This document shows, piece after piece, positions 18,184-28,060 of a stretch of 41,123 bases of DNA (positions within the stretch are counted from its first letter, which is position 1; each line of letters opens with the position of its first letter). Origin of the DNA: Granulosicoccus sp. (GTDB taxonomy: Bacteria > Pseudomonadota > Gammaproteobacteria > Granulosicoccales > Granulosicoccaceae); assembly GCA_023300375.1 (NCBI GenBank), contig JALZWO010000171.1:1-41123 (forward strand), given 5' to 3'. The notes under the pieces were generated by a model that made no database searches, was not told where the DNA came from, and was given only the letters and a program-made list of their open reading frames with translations. The position numbers and the translations under genes were made by a program.

Positions 18184-20556
18184 CTAATTGCTATCTGTTT
18201 TTGGCGATGCTAGAAATTGCCACGTCTCTACAATAGTATCAGGGTTCAGTGATACGCTGGAGATGCCTTGTTCCATTAGCCAATAAGCCAGATCAGGGTG
18301 ATCAGATGGACCTTGGCCACAAATGCCTACGTATTTGTTTTGCTTGTGTGCAGCTTTAATAGCCATGGCCAGCAATCTCTTTACAGCCTCGTCGCGTTCG
18401 TCAAACAAATGAGCTACCAAGCCGGAATCTCTATCTAGGCCCAGAGTCAATTGTGTGAGATCGTTTGAGCCTATGGAGAAGCCATCGAAGCGTTCGAGAA
18501 ATTCGTCTGCCAATATGGCGTTGCTGGGTACTTCGCACATCATAACCACGCGTAAGTCTTCTTTGCCTCTCTCAAGGCCATTGTCTATCATCAGAGCCAG
18601 TACTTGATCTGCCTCGTCTAGTGTTCTGACAAACGGCACCATGAGCTCAACGTTCTTGAAGCCCATGACTTCACGTACTCTCTTGAGAGCGCGGCATTCG
18701 AGCTCAAAGCAATCCTGGAAAGAGGATGAGAGATATCTGGATGCGCCGCGAAAGCCGATCATTGGATTCTCTTCGTCAGGTTCAAATAACTGACCTCCCA
18801 CCATATTGGCGTACTCATTGGATTTGAAGTCTGATAGGCGAACAATGACTGGATGGGGAGAGAATGCGGCAGCTAGTGTGGAGACACCTTCGACAATTTT
18901 TTCCACATAGAAACTCACAGGATCTGCATAGCCTGCAGTACGTTCATCGATCTTCTTTCTAATATCCTCAGGCATCGAGTCGTAGTTGAGTAGCGCCTTC
19001 GGGTGTATGCCAATCGTATTGCTGATAATAAATTCTAGGCGAGCAAGACCAATCCCGTTGTGCGGTAACTGGCTGAAACCAAAAGCACGCTCGGGGTTAC
19101 CCACGTTCATTGTGAGTTTGAATGGCAGTTCGGGAAGATTGCCCAAGTCGGTCTGTGAGATAGTAAATTCAAGATTACCGTCGTAGATGTAACCTGTGTC
19201 GCCTTCGGCACAACTTACAGTAACAGTGCTGCCATGAATAAGATTTGCAGTGGCATCGTTGCAGCCCACAACAGCGGGAACGCCAAGTTCACGTGCAATG
19301 ATGGCAGCGTGGCACGTACGCCCCCCACGGTTTGTCACTATAGCGGCTGCACGTTTCATCACAGGTTCCCAGTCAGGGTCAGTCATATCAGTGACCAGCA
19401 CATCGCCATCTTGTACGCTGCCTATGTCATCTAGCGAGCTCACTACACGCACGGTTCCAGAACCTATTCTCTGACCAATACTGCGGCCAGTCACTAGTAC
19501 TGATGCTCTGTGATCGGCAAGTTGATATCGGGTAATAACGTTTTTGTTGGTACGCGATTCAACGGTTTCTGGACGGGCTTGTAATATGTAGAGCTGATTG
19601 TCGATTCCATCCTTGCCCCATTCGATATCCATGGGGCGGCCATAGTGGTTTTCTATGGTGGCAGCCATTGTGGCCAACTTTGTCACGTCTTCATCGCTCA
19701 GAGATAACTTCATTTGGTCAACGACGTCGACATCTATGGTCTCTACAGCTGTTGTGGTGCCATAGATCATTTTTATGCGTTTTTCACCTCTATTGCGTTT
19801 GAGAATGGCAGGTCTGCCAGCCGCTAGCGTCGGCTTGTGTACATAGAATTCGTCTGGGTTTACTGAACCCTGAACCACGCACTCTCCCAAACCCCAGGAT
19901 GAAGTGATGAACACAGCGTCGGAGTATCCTGATTCGGTATCTATGGAAAACATGACTCCACTGGCACCCACATCGCTTCGCACCATGCGTTGTATGCCGG
20001 CAGATAGCGCTACATCAGCATGTGCAAAACCTTGATGAACACGATATGAGATAGCACGATCGTTGTATAGAGAGGCATACACCTCGCGTATACGAACCAA
20101 TACATCTTCCAGTGTTTGAACGTTGAGAAAGGTCTCTTGCTGGCCGGCAAAAGAGGCCTCTGGCAAATCTTCTGCGGTAGCGGAGGATCGTACTGCCACT
20201 GATACCTCGCCATTAGAGGCTTCAATCATGCTCTGATAGGCCTCGCTGACAGCTACGATGAGTTTTGGTGGCAACGGTTCATCAATAACCCACTGACGGA
20301 TCATGGCGCCCGTGGATGTCAGTGCCTGCATATCGTCGGTATCAAGGTTATCCAAGGCATCGTTAATTTTCTTTTCGAGGCCTCCAGCTTGCAAGTGTTC
20401 CCGAAACGCATCAGCGGTGGTAGCAAAACCATCAGGTACGCTGATACCTGCGTTGTTCAGATTGGCGATCATTTCGCCCAGTGAGGCGTTCTTGCCTCCA
20501 ACAACGGGAACATCGTTCATTCCCAGATCTTTGAACCACAAAATATATTGAGTCAT
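18184..20556 (-). CDS. ppsA: Phosphoenolpyruvate synthase
   Basis: About 790 residues, the normal size. It converts pyruvate plus ATP to phosphoenolpyruvate, AMP and phosphate for gluconeogenesis. Three parts are visible: an N-terminal ATP-binding half ([37 protein letters not shown]), a central phosphohistidine domain ([21 protein letters not shown], catalytic His about residue 416) and a C-terminal PEP/pyruvate barrel ([33 protein letters not shown] with the active-site Cys). A GTG at 20562 is in frame, but it overlaps the GGAG (20562-20565) that is correctly spaced, 5 nt, from the ATG at 20556, so the ATG is chosen. It is divergent from ppsR, whose product controls its activity. Confidence 0.96.
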   Translation of the reverse strand: MTQYILWFKDLGMNDVPVVGGKNASLGEMIANLNNAGISVPDGFATTADAFREHLQAGGLEKKINDALDNLDTDDMQALTSTGAMIRQWVIDEPLPPKLIVAVSEAYQSMIEASNGEVSVAVRSSATAEDLPEASFAGQQETFLNVQTLEDVLVRIREVYASLYNDRAISYRVHQGFAHADVALSAGIQRMVRSDVGASGVMFSIDTESGYSDAVFITSSWGLGECVVQGSVNPDEFYVHKPTLAAGRPAILKRNRGEKRIKMIYGTTTAVETIDVDVVDQMKLSLSDEDVTKLATMAATIENHYGRPMDIEWGKDGIDNQLYILQARPETVESRTNKNVITRYQLADHRASVLVTGRSIGQRIGSGTVRVVSSLDDIGSVQDGDVLVTDMTDPDWEPVMKRAAAIVTNRGGRTCHAAIIARELGVPAVVGCNDATANLIHGSTVTVSCAEGDTGYIYDGNLEFTISQTDLGNLPELPFKLTMNVGNPERAFGFSQLPHNGIGLARLEFIISNTIGIHPKALLNYDSMPEDIRKKIDERTAGYADPVSFYVEKIVEGVSTLAAAFSPHPVIVRLSDFKSNEYANMVGGQLFEPDEENPMIGFRGASRYLSSSFQDCFELECRALKRVREVMGFKNVELMVPFVRTLDEADQVLALMIDNGLERGKEDLRVVMMCEVPSNAILADEFLERFDGFSIGSNDLTQLTLGLDRDSGLVAHLFDERDEAVKRLLAMAIKAAHKQNKYVGICGQGPSDHPDLAYWLMEQGISSVSLNPDTIVETWQFLASPKTDSN

Positions 20557-20679
20557 ATTCACTCCATTATTGTTAGGCTGGTGTTGCCAATATGCTCAGC
20601 GCGATACAGCTGCTTCGAGGCGTGGATAGTTCGTTGGATTAGGGGTTGTTCGATACTTCAGTTCGTTTTCAATCCAACA

Positions 20680-20707
20680 TTGTCAGGTATTTAACTTGCA
20701 GTATATT
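20680..20707 (+). promoter_or_regulatory. Candidate sigma-70 promoter for ppsR
   Basis: TTGTCA (20680-20685) and TATATT (20702-20707) are separated by 16 bp, close to the sigma-70 consensus, with a predicted start of transcription near 20714 and about 60 nt of leader before the ppsR ATG. Confidence 0.5.
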
Positions 20708-20773
20708 TTAATTACAGTGCTTCTATTTACGTGCCCCTAATTGCAGCATTTGATAGTCGAATTTAGGAAAATC

Positions 20774-21601
20774 ATGCCAAACACTATAAAAAGAACTGCA
20801 TTTATTGTATCTGATAGAACCGGCCTAACAGCTGAGGCTATGGCGCATAGCTTATTGAGCCAGTTTCCTACTATCGACTTCCAGATAGAGACATTTACTT
20901 TTATTGATAATAATGACAAAGCGCGTGAGGTTGTCAGGCGTTGCCAGAGTATCTTGCAAGAACACGGCCTAGGTCCTATGGTGTTTCTGACCATGGTTAA
21001 CGATGAACTACGTTCACAAATCACCAGTGCGGGTGTTGAAGTTTTTGATTTGTTTGAAACCTTTATTGGGCCAATGGAGACGCGACTGGGAGTTAAGTCT
21101 TCGCATACTATTGGTAAGTCACATGGGGTTCAAGACGAAAACGCGTATACCTCGCGTATTGCTGCTATGCATTTCGCCATGCAAACAGATGATGGTATGG
21201 ATAGCGATTACTACCGTAAGGCCGACCTTATCATTGTGGGTGTATCACGTTGCGGCAAGACGCCAGCGTCATTGTACATGTCATTGCATTATGGACTTTA
21301 TGTGTCAAATTACCCATTGACCGACCACGAGCTTGAGTTCAAGCGATTGCCGAAAGAACTTACTGCTTATCGCGAGAAATTGTTTGGATTGACGATTGAT
21401 CCACATCGGTTGCTACAAATACGCCAACAACGCTATAAAGGCTCAACTTACAGTGACGCCACAACTTGCATGCGTGAAATCGCTCAGGCTGAGAGTATTT
21501 TTCGTACAGAAAAATTGCCCTATCTCAACACCACAAGCATGTCGGTAGAAGAAATAGGTGCAATGATTGTCAACAAAACCAAGCCTGTAAAGCGCCTGTA
21601 G
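20774..21601 (+). CDS. ppsR: PEP synthase regulatory protein (kinase/pyrophosphorylase)
   Basis: 275 residues from the ATG at 20774, which has AGGAAA a few bases upstream. A TTG at 20741 would add 11 residues with no family match. The N-terminus, RTAFIVSDRTGLTAEAMAHSLLSQF, is characteristic of DUF299/PSRP proteins, and the P-loop GVSRCGKTPAS is clear in the second half. The enzyme inactivates PpsA by ADP-dependent phosphorylation of a threonine next to the catalytic histidine and reactivates it by phosphate-dependent removal. The threonine is present in the PpsA here (GGRTCH). The divergent ppsA-ppsR pairing is the classical arrangement. Confidence 0.95.
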   Translation: MPNTIKRTAFIVSDRTGLTAEAMAHSLLSQFPTIDFQIETFTFIDNNDKAREVVRRCQSILQEHGLGPMVFLTMVNDELRSQITSAGVEVFDLFETFIGPMETRLGVKSSHTIGKSHGVQDENAYTSRIAAMHFAMQTDDGMDSDYYRKADLIIVGVSRCGKTPASLYMSLHYGLYVSNYPLTDHELEFKRLPKELTAYREKLFGLTIDPHRLLQIRQQRYKGSTYSDATTCMREIAQAESIFRTEKLPYLNTTSMSVEEIGAMIVNKTKPVKRL

Positions 21602-21616
21602 CTTCCCCGTACATTG

Positions 21617-21685
21617 CGTCATCCCCACAAAAGTGGGGATCCATGGTTCGGAAGAGCATAGATTCCCGCCTGCGTGGAAATGACG
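21617..21685. repeat. 69-bp MITE/REP-like intergenic repeat with two hairpins
   Basis: Outer ends CGTCAT and ATGACG are inverted. Inside lie a perfect hairpin ATCCCCAC-AAAA-GTGGGGAT (21621-21640) and an imperfect one ATTCCCGC-CTGC-GTGGAAAT. This CGTCATCCCC...GGAATGACG form is a widespread class of small non-autonomous intergenic repeats in proteobacteria. It lies between the convergent ppsR and peroxiredoxin genes, 15 bp from the ppsR stop, and may act as a bidirectional terminator. Confidence 0.75.
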
Positions 21686-21720
21686 GGTCTCACCAAGCCA
21701 ATCAGACTGAGGCCCCTTGT

Positions 21721-22380
21721 TTATTTAGGTTGATCAACATAACGAAGGTAGGGCTTCACTTTGCGAAACCCTTGTGGGTATTTTTTGTTGGCTTCTTCGT
21801 CTGACACGGCCGGGATGATGATCACCTCGTTGCCATCCGTCCAGTTGGCAGGTGTAGCCACTTGGTGAAGGGCTGTGAGCTGCATTGAATCGATCACGCG
21901 CATAATTTCATCAAAGTTGCGACCTGTCGTCATTGGATAGGTCATGATCAATTTGATTTTCTTGTCTGGCCCGATGATATAAACCGCACGCACGGTAGCA
22001 TTTGTTGCTGCTGTGCGACCTTCGGAGGTGCCAGATACGTCTGTCGGAAACATGTTGTAGGCTTTGGCCACCGCCAAGTCGGTGTCGCCGATCATGGGGA
22101 AATTAACCTTGGCGCCTTGTGTTTCGTGAATATCGTCTGCCCACTGCGCATGATTTTCCACGGGATCGATGCTAAGCCCAATGACCTTGCAGTTGCGTTT
22201 TTCGAATTCGGGCATCAGATGAGCAACCGTACCAAGCTCCGTGGTGCATACCGGCGTGAAATCTTTGGGGTGAGAGAATAACACTGCCCAGCCACCACCA
22301 ATCCAATCATGAAACGAGATTTCACCTTGTGTTGTTTGTGCAGTGAAATCAGGTGCTAAGTCGTTGATTCTCAATGACAT
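21721..22380 (-). CDS. 1-Cys (Prx6-type) peroxiredoxin
   Basis: 219 residues, the size of Prx6-type peroxiredoxins. The active site HPKDFTPVCTTELG gives the PxxxTxxC motif with peroxidatic Cys45. The C-terminal domain (VIIIPAVSDEEANKKYPQGF, KPYLRYVDQPK) matches the 1-Cys class, with no second conserved resolving cysteine. It should reduce hydrogen peroxide or organic hydroperoxides in the cytoplasm. It is convergent with ppsR across the repeat element, and its start is 112 bp from the protease gene start on the other strand. No OxyR-like site could be called by eye. Confidence 0.94.
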   Translation of the reverse strand: MSLRINDLAPDFTAQTTQGEISFHDWIGGGWAVLFSHPKDFTPVCTTELGTVAHLMPEFEKRNCKVIGLSIDPVENHAQWADDIHETQGAKVNFPMIGDTDLAVAKAYNMFPTDVSGTSEGRTAATNATVRAVYIIGPDKKIKLIMTYPMTTGRNFDEIMRVIDSMQLTALHQVATPANWTDGNEVIIIPAVSDEEANKKYPQGFRKVKPYLRYVDQPK

Positions 22381-22492
22381 GTTTTTTACATCCTAATCAG
22401 AGTTTAACGGTAATTAAAAGTATAACGCCTAAAGATATATTTCGTGCTGTCGATCACAACATCAACAAGCAATTTCTTCAGGTTGTGCTCCA

Positions 22493-23863
22493 TTGCCGAT
22501 TCCAGTTCTTCAATATTGTTTCTATTTGTTATTGCTGGCTAGCAGTGGCAGCGCGCTGTCTTCTTGGAGTCCATTAGTCACTGAGGGTGACATTGTGGTG
22601 GCTGAGCGCCTTACTGCCCGTTCTGTAGCTACAGGTGAGGACAGTCAGCTATGGGCAGCAGGGGTCATTCCCTACAGTATCGACAACACGCTTCCCGACG
22701 CAAGCATTGCAGCTATTGAAGTGGCTATTGCGCGATGGAACGCTGTGCCAGGAATTAGTCTGCGACCTTTGAACAATAGTGAGGCTTTAGCCGCATTTTC
22801 CACTCGCGATGCGGTGGAATTTGTTGCTGGCGAATTTTGCGCCTCCTGGGTGGGCAGGCGTGGGGGCACACAAAAACTATGGGTATCTCCACAGTGTTCT
22901 GTTGGTGGTGTCATGCACGAAATTGGTCACCTTGTCGGTTTTGAGCACGAGCACACGCGTCGTGATCGCGACCAGTACATTCAGATTCATTGGGAAAATA
23001 TCGACACCTCCAAGACACACAATTTTGACTTCGCACCCATTGGGGCAGAGGTCATCGGTGAATACGATTACGCCTCAATCATGCACTACGGCGTACTTAA
23101 TTTCTCCAACAACGGACTACCTACTATCAGTCGGCTTGATGGTTCAAACGAGGAGATAGGGCAGCGTCGGCGATTGAGTCAGGGTGATTTGCATGCCGTG
23201 CAAACTTTGTATAGCACCGATCTTTCCCTAACACTACAGCAAGACAGCGATTTGGATGTACTCGAAATCTACGTGAGCAATGAGTCGGTTCGTGGAGCAC
23301 ATGGGGTGTCTATTAATGTTCCAGATAGTGGATTGTCTGAATCATGGAATACACAGCTACTCAATGACAACTGGACATGCGCTAGCGCCTCCGTCGAGAC
23401 GGTGACCTGCACGATAGATCGGCTGCCCGGTGGTGCTGTTGAGCGACTGAGTTTGCCATTGACGCAAGATCAAAGTACTCACTATATTGAGGTGTCGTTG
23501 AGTTCCCTAACGCCAGATCTTGACCCTGGCAACAACGTCAGCAGAATCGTGATGGATACCGCTACCGATGAGCCTATGCAGGACCCTCCACAACAGGTTG
23601 TTTCAGCGGTAGCGCTTGCCGCATCGGTAGACAGCAAACTGCCGATACAAAATGACGGTGACGCTCAGGTGGTGACAGGCGCGATCGACGGGCTGTTCAT
23701 ATCGATGGTTGGTCTTTTTCTGGTGTTATTCAACCGGAAAGCCGGTAGCTGGGTCAATGACCGGCGCGTTTTGGACTTCCCCAGCAAGGTTGGGCAGGTT
23801 GGCGTCTGCGCGGGCAGCACCTGCAACTTCTCTAGCTTGAGCGTTGCGGTTAGGATCGCGTAG
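22493..23863 (+). CDS. Astacin-like (M12A) zinc metalloprotease
   Basis: About 456 residues from a TTG; no in-frame ATG gives a better signal peptide, and the start is uncertain. The N-terminal YLLLLASSGSAL stretch suggests secretion. The zinc site is textbook astacin: HEIGHLVGFEHEHTR with His142, Glu143, His146 and His152, followed by the Met-turn region SIMHYG. Residues 240-370 form an extra beta-rich domain. A hydrophobic helix near residues 400-415 (LFISMVGLFLVLFN) suggests a C-terminal anchor. The last 46 codons lie antisense to the next gene. A stop in another frame occurs at 23746-23748 just after the helix, so a late frameshift is possible. Substrate unknown. Confidence 0.85.
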   Translation: MPIPVLQYCFYLLLLASSGSALSSWSPLVTEGDIVVAERLTARSVATGEDSQLWAAGVIPYSIDNTLPDASIAAIEVAIARWNAVPGISLRPLNNSEALAAFSTRDAVEFVAGEFCASWVGRRGGTQKLWVSPQCSVGGVMHEIGHLVGFEHEHTRRDRDQYIQIHWENIDTSKTHNFDFAPIGAEVIGEYDYASIMHYGVLNFSNNGLPTISRLDGSNEEIGQRRRLSQGDLHAVQTLYSTDLSLTLQQDSDLDVLEIYVSNESVRGAHGVSINVPDSGLSESWNTQLLNDNWTCASASVETVTCTIDRLPGGAVERLSLPLTQDQSTHYIEVSLSSLTPDLDPGNNVSRIVMDTATDEPMQDPPQQVVSAVALAASVDSKLPIQNDGDAQVVTGAIDGLFISMVGLFLVLFNRKAGSWVNDRRVLDFPSKVGQVGVCAGSTCNFSSLSVAVRIA

Positions 23864-24319
23864 CGCAGCCGGATCGACAACCTCTTGCCGCTGTGTGATC
23901 TGTTCTTCAACGATAACTGCTTCGGCCGGAGAGCCGCTGGGTAGGAACTGCTCTGAATTACCCCCGCTGGAGGCAGAATCTCCCATCATCAATACCAACT
24001 CGATAATCTTTTGCTCTCGCGAATCGCGAACGAGCATATTATTAGGACTGAGTTTGACCAGCGCTTTTTCCAGCGGCTCCTCGATGATGTCCAGATTGAC
24101 GCGAGCTTCGGTATTGCCTGTGACAACGACACTAATGCCTAAAGATTCACTAATTTCCGCGGCTAGTTCACTGGCTGATACGTTGTTTGCTCGCACCGAC
24201 AGCAGCCCATTGGCTGACTCTATTTGCACGTTACCCTGAGCGAAAACTGCATTAGAATTTGCCACAAACAAAAAGGTAATGCCAATCAGAGCAGTGAATT
24301 TGTTGAGATGTTTAAGCAT
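23726..24319 (-). CDS. Secreted STN-like (secretin/TonB N-terminal-like) small protein
   Basis: 197 residues. The signal peptide runs to about residue 28 (VFAQ). Residues 30-100 (LLSVRANNVSASELAAEISESLGISVVV...RVNLDIIEEPLEKALVKL) follow the beta-alpha-beta pattern of an STN-type module as found at the N-terminus of secretins and TonB-dependent transducers. Residues 100-197 are Gln/Asn/Ala-rich and probably disordered. No membrane channel domain follows, so it is a stand-alone accessory protein. It overlaps the convergent protease gene by 138 bp. Role unknown; a link to secretion or signalling is only suggested by the domain. Confidence 0.7.
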   Translation of the reverse strand: MLKHLNKFTALIGITFLFVANSNAVFAQGNVQIESANGLLSVRANNVSASELAAEISESLGISVVVTGNTEARVNLDIIEEPLEKALVKLSPNNMLVRDSREQKIIELVLMMGDSASSGGNSEQFLPSGSPAEAVIVEEQITQRQEVVDPAALRDPNRNAQAREVAGAARADANLPNLAGEVQNAPVIDPATGFPVE

Positions 24320-24454
24320 CAGCGTGTTTTCGTGAAGCCTGTGTCGGAGATGTCAATGGTACGTCCTTCTGACAGGCTGCACATGTCATCTTGGAAAGTT
24401 ATGCATAGAGTTTAGGTCTAAAAGTGTTGGCTATATCACGCACGCAATACGGCT

Positions 24455-25654
24455 ATGCTTACCGCCATGCACAATGCCACCGCCGAGCAGCGCTTTTCGA
24501 TCTACTATGCTGCCCTGTTTAGCAGTATTGGCGCGGTTGCACCGTTCGCTGCCGTGTGGATGGATCACGTGGGAATTTCGGCCTCGATGATTGGCCTTAT
24601 TGTCGCAGCACCCTCTGTGGCGATGTTACTCACCACGTTTGCGATAGGCCGATGGGCAGATGGCCTTGCTGATAGGCGCCAAGCTATTGTTGTTGGAAAC
24701 TGGCTGATTCTGGTTGTGCAGCTTGCTTTGTTTGTAATTACCGATGCAACGTGGGTGTTGCTGGTTTGGTTGGTTTCAGGCGTTGCCATGCATGCCATGA
24801 TTCCCATTACCGACGCAGCTGCGTTAAGCGTGACTCAAAGGCATGGTAGCGACTATGCGCGCGTGCGGATGTTTGGTTCAATCGGGTTTGTCTGTGCGCT
24901 CACCTTGGCAGGCGGTGTTTACGATAGTTTGAGTATCGGTGTTTTTGTGGCTATCTTGCTGACAGTGAACACACTGCGCTTGGTATCGGCATGGTACTTA
25001 CCCGACATGTCACAACTTTCAATGGATAAGCTGGCCACTCATAAAGTGGATAACACCACGAGCGCAGAAAGCTCGGGCTTCAATCCGATATATCAACCTG
25101 GCATGTTATTGACCTTGCTCGGTGGAGCGCTTATCAATGCATCCCATGCGATGGTAAACACGTATGGCATTCTTCTGTGGACTCAACAGGGCTTATCTGA
25201 ATTGGTCGCCAGTTTGGCAGTAGGTATCGGTGTAGTGATTGAAGTAGGTTTGATGTGGTGGTTCCGGTCGTTAACTGGCAACTTGTCCGCTCGAGCATGT
25301 TTGTTACTGGCTGCTGCATGCGGTCTGGGTCGCTGGATACTACTGGCCAGTGATCCGTCGATTACAGTCCTGTTTGGTGCGCAGATGCTTCATGGGGTGA
25401 CGTTTGGCCTGACGTTTCTCTCCTGTGCCAATTTTATTGCCGGGCGAGTTCCGGAACGCTCTGCCGCGCGTGGCCAGAGTTTACTGGCAATATTGACAAC
25501 GGCATGTATGGCCATTGCCACCTATCTTAGTGGCCAGTTATTTGATGAATGGGCGGCTAAGCTCTATTGGATAATGGGTGGTCTATGTGTATTGGCTATG
25601 TTTGCCATTGCCGGTAGCTATCGATTCAAATTCACCGATAATCAAGTAGCCTAG
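24455..25654 (+). CDS. MFS transporter, 3-phenylpropionate-transporter (HcaT)-like
   Basis: 399 residues with about 12 hydrophobic helices, the standard MFS size. The N-terminal half contains the A-motif-like loop GRWADGLADRRQ between helices 2 and 3. The sequence style (YYAALFSSIGAVAPFAAVWM, RVRMFGSIGFV, LHGVTFGLTFLSCANFIA) fits the PPP/HcaT branch (MFS_1-like). The actual substrate is unknown, and the family name should not be read as function. Two ATGs (24455 and 24467) are possible. Its 3' end overlaps the end of the GlxA-type regulator by 23 bp, convergently, and it is not in an operon with the sox genes. Confidence 0.85.
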   Translation: MLTAMHNATAEQRFSIYYAALFSSIGAVAPFAAVWMDHVGISASMIGLIVAAPSVAMLLTTFAIGRWADGLADRRQAIVVGNWLILVVQLALFVITDATWVLLVWLVSGVAMHAMIPITDAAALSVTQRHGSDYARVRMFGSIGFVCALTLAGGVYDSLSIGVFVAILLTVNTLRLVSAWYLPDMSQLSMDKLATHKVDNTTSAESSGFNPIYQPGMLLTLLGGALINASHAMVNTYGILLWTQQGLSELVASLAVGIGVVIEVGLMWWFRSLTGNLSARACLLLAAACGLGRWILLASDPSITVLFGAQMLHGVTFGLTFLSCANFIAGRVPERSAARGQSLLAILTTACMAIATYLSGQLFDEWAAKLYWIMGGLCVLAMFAIAGSYRFKFTDNQVA

Positions 25655-26612
25655 AGGTTTCTTTACGCGCAGAGCTTGGCGAACATCCAAAGTGTTTGGC
25701 AAAGCTACGGCTAAAATGTGCACCACTAACAAATCCACAATTATCAGCAATGCTAGTTATCGATTCGCCACTTTGTAATAGCATTTGATGGGCACGGTTT
25801 AGGCGTAGTTCCATATAGTAACGGGCCGGACTTGTATTAAAGTGTTGCTGAAACATTCTTTCAAGGGCGCGCTTTGAGACACCAAGATGGGCAGCCATGT
25901 CATCACGACTCAGTGGTTCGTCGAGGTTATTGCGCATTAGTTGTAGTGCGCGTTGAAGTCTAGCTGGAATGAGAGCAGGTGCTAATTCGTGCACCGGCGT
26001 ATTGTGATCGGGTGTCTGGTCGCCATCGGCTTTTAGAATATGTCGTACCGCACTCACAGTGTCACCGCCATGAAGACGTTGAATCAGTAAGAGCATAAGT
26101 TCAAAACTGCCGTTTGGCCCTGCCGCTGATAAGCGGGTTCTATCGAGGACCATTGAGTCGCTGCGTATTAACAAGCTGGGAAAATTACTGCGAGCATAAC
26201 CGTGATCGTGTCGATGTAGTGTGCAAGCAAACCCTGTCATTAACTTCGCGTGTGCTAAAGCGATAACGCCGTTCCAGAGTCCGCCTATTAAAGCGCCTGA
26301 TTTGTCAGCTGCAACTAAAAATCGTGTCAATTGAGTATCAGGGTGTAGCGCGCAACGGTAGCCGCCACAAACAATCAATAGGTCGGCCACAAAGGGCTTG
26401 TCAGCACAGGCGTGATGGTCGGCCTTGATGGTAATTGACAGGTCGCTGATTACAGGCTCCTGAGTAAGGCTCACTGTGGATAATGAAAACCGTTCTTGCT
26501 CTAGCACCAGATTGGCTGTGGTCAGTGCATCCGCAGCGGCGGCAAACGCCAACAGAGAAAAATGCGGTTGGACGAGAAACAGAACTTTGACGGTGTCTTT
26601 CATACTGATCAC
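25632..26612 (-). CDS. GlxA-type AraC transcriptional regulator, likely sox regulator
   Basis: 326 residues. The N-terminal two thirds are a DJ-1/PfpI (GATase1-like) domain. Its elbow reads GGLWNGVIALAHAKL, so the usual nucleophile cysteine is absent and the domain is a ligand sensor, not an enzyme. The C-terminal 100 residues carry two AraC helix-turn-helix motifs (PLSRDDMAAHLGVSKRALERMFQQHF and ITSIADNCGFVSGAHFSRSFAKHFG). It is divergent from soxB with 139 bp between starts. GATase1-AraC regulators such as GbdR and SouR of Pseudomonas control glycine betaine and sarcosine catabolism, so this is most likely the sarcosine or betaine-responsive activator of soxBDAG. Confidence 0.9.
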   Translation of the reverse strand: MISMKDTVKVLFLVQPHFSLLAFAAAADALTTANLVLEQERFSLSTVSLTQEPVISDLSITIKADHHACADKPFVADLLIVCGGYRCALHPDTQLTRFLVAADKSGALIGGLWNGVIALAHAKLMTGFACTLHRHDHGYARSNFPSLLIRSDSMVLDRTRLSAAGPNGSFELMLLLIQRLHGGDTVSAVRHILKADGDQTPDHNTPVHELAPALIPARLQRALQLMRNNLDEPLSRDDMAAHLGVSKRALERMFQQHFNTSPARYYMELRLNRAHQMLLQSGESITSIADNCGFVSGAHFSRSFAKHFGCSPSSARKETSRLLDYR

Positions 26613-26624
26613 AATAGCGCCTAG

Positions 26625-26640
26625 GTCACAAAGAAGTGAC
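26625..26640. promoter_or_regulatory. Inverted repeat GTCAC-N6-GTGAC in regulator/soxB intergenic region
   Basis: A perfect 5-bp inverted repeat with 6-bp spacing. It is nested inside a longer pair, AGCGCC (26616-26621) and GGCGCT (26657-26662). The location between a divergent AraC-type regulator and the sox operon fits an operator, but no motif comparison was possible. Confidence 0.3.
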
Positions 26641-26751
26641 GCTTTGAGTTACATTTGGCGCTGATGGGCAAGTATTGTACGCTTGCAGTCAGGCGTGGAG
26701 GTGGGTGAACTTGCACAATGACTCCCTCAGAGTTGTCCGCCGCTGGTAAGT

Positions 26752-28011
26752 ATGAATATGGGTCGATTTTCAGGATTTGGATTGGTCAAACAGGCCTTTC
26801 GCCACCAGGAACACTGGCAGCGAATGTGGCGCAATCCTAAGCCCAAAAAACACTACGATATCATCATTGTTGGAGGTGGTGGTCATGGTTTGGCAACGGC
26901 ATTTTATCTTGCCAAAATGCATGACAAAATCAACGTGGCAGTCATTGAGAAAGGCTGGATAGGTGGTGGTAACACAGGGCGTAATACGACCATTGTGCGC
27001 TCCAATTACCTGTGGGACGAAGCGGCTCATCTTTACGAGCATGCCATGAAGCTATGGGAAGGTTTGTCCCAAGAGCTTAATTACAACGTGATGTTCTCTC
27101 AGCGTGGTGTCATGAATCTTGGTCACACCTTGCAAGATATGCGCGATATCAATCGCCGCGTTAATGCAAACCGGCTTAACGGTATCGACGGCGAAGTGCT
27201 CGATGCGCAAGGGTGTGCCGAAATAGTACCCATCATGGATTGTTCGGGCAGCACTCGTTATCCGGTACTTGGGGCATCTTGGCAGCCGCGTGCTGGAGTA
27301 GCACGCCATGACGCCGTTGCTTGGGGCTATGCAAGAGGTGCAGATAGCTACGGCGTTGATATCATCCAACAAACCGAAGTCACCGACATCATTATCGAGG
27401 ACGGTGCAGCTGTAGGTGTGCAGACGCCGCAGCATGGTGTTATCAAAGCGGATCGAATCGGCTGTGTGACCGCTGGCAACTCGAGCGTGTTGGCAGGCTA
27501 CGCAGGTTTTGAATTGCCGCTGGAATCACACCCCTTACAGGCGTATGTGTCCGAACCCATAAAGCCGATACTCGACACGGTGGTAATGTCCAACGCTGTG
27601 CATGGGTATATGTCGCAGTCAGACAAAGGTGATCTCGTCATCGGAGCGGGTATTGATGGTTATGTCGGTTATGGGCAACGTGGTTCTTTCCCTGTTATTG
27701 AGCACACTATGCACGCCATACTGGAGTTGTTTCCGCAGGTGTCGCGCGTGCATATGAATCGCCAATGGGGAGGCATCGTTGACACCACGCCAGACGCCTG
27801 TCCTATTATTTCAAAAACCCCTGTAGAAAATTTATTCTTCAATTGTGGCTGGGGTACTGGAGGTTTTAAGGCAACCCCGGGTTCTGGGCATGTGTTTGCA
27901 GATTTACTGGCCAATGGTGAGCCAAATAAATTGGCAAAGCCGTTTAACTATTGGCGTTTTCATGATGGCTCATTGATTGATGAGCATGGCGCTGCTGGTG
28001 TTGCACACTAG
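26752..28011 (+). CDS. soxB: Sarcosine oxidase subunit beta
   Basis: 419 residues. This subunit carries the site that oxidises sarcosine to glycine, formaldehyde equivalents and hydrogen peroxide. Visible features are the dinucleotide fold [20 protein letters not shown] (glycines about 41-46), the [14 protein letters not shown] stretch and [14 protein letters not shown]. In the last, His186 corresponds to the histidine that carries covalent FMN in the family. It is the first gene of soxB-D-A-G. Two nearby ATGs (26752 and 26758) are possible and no strong SD is visible. A 49-bp gap precedes soxD. Confidence 0.96.
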   Translation: MNMGRFSGFGLVKQAFRHQEHWQRMWRNPKPKKHYDIIIVGGGGHGLATAFYLAKMHDKINVAVIEKGWIGGGNTGRNTTIVRSNYLWDEAAHLYEHAMKLWEGLSQELNYNVMFSQRGVMNLGHTLQDMRDINRRVNANRLNGIDGEVLDAQGCAEIVPIMDCSGSTRYPVLGASWQPRAGVARHDAVAWGYARGADSYGVDIIQQTEVTDIIIEDGAAVGVQTPQHGVIKADRIGCVTAGNSSVLAGYAGFELPLESHPLQAYVSEPIKPILDTVVMSNAVHGYMSQSDKGDLVIGAGIDGYVGYGQRGSFPVIEHTMHAILELFPQVSRVHMNRQWGGIVDTTPDACPIISKTPVENLFFNCGWGTGGFKATPGSGHVFADLLANGEPNKLAKPFNYWRFHDGSLIDEHGAAGVAH

Positions 28012-28060
28012 TGTTTTTTATTCCCCACGCATTACGCGTCGTTACTAAAGTGTATTTGTC

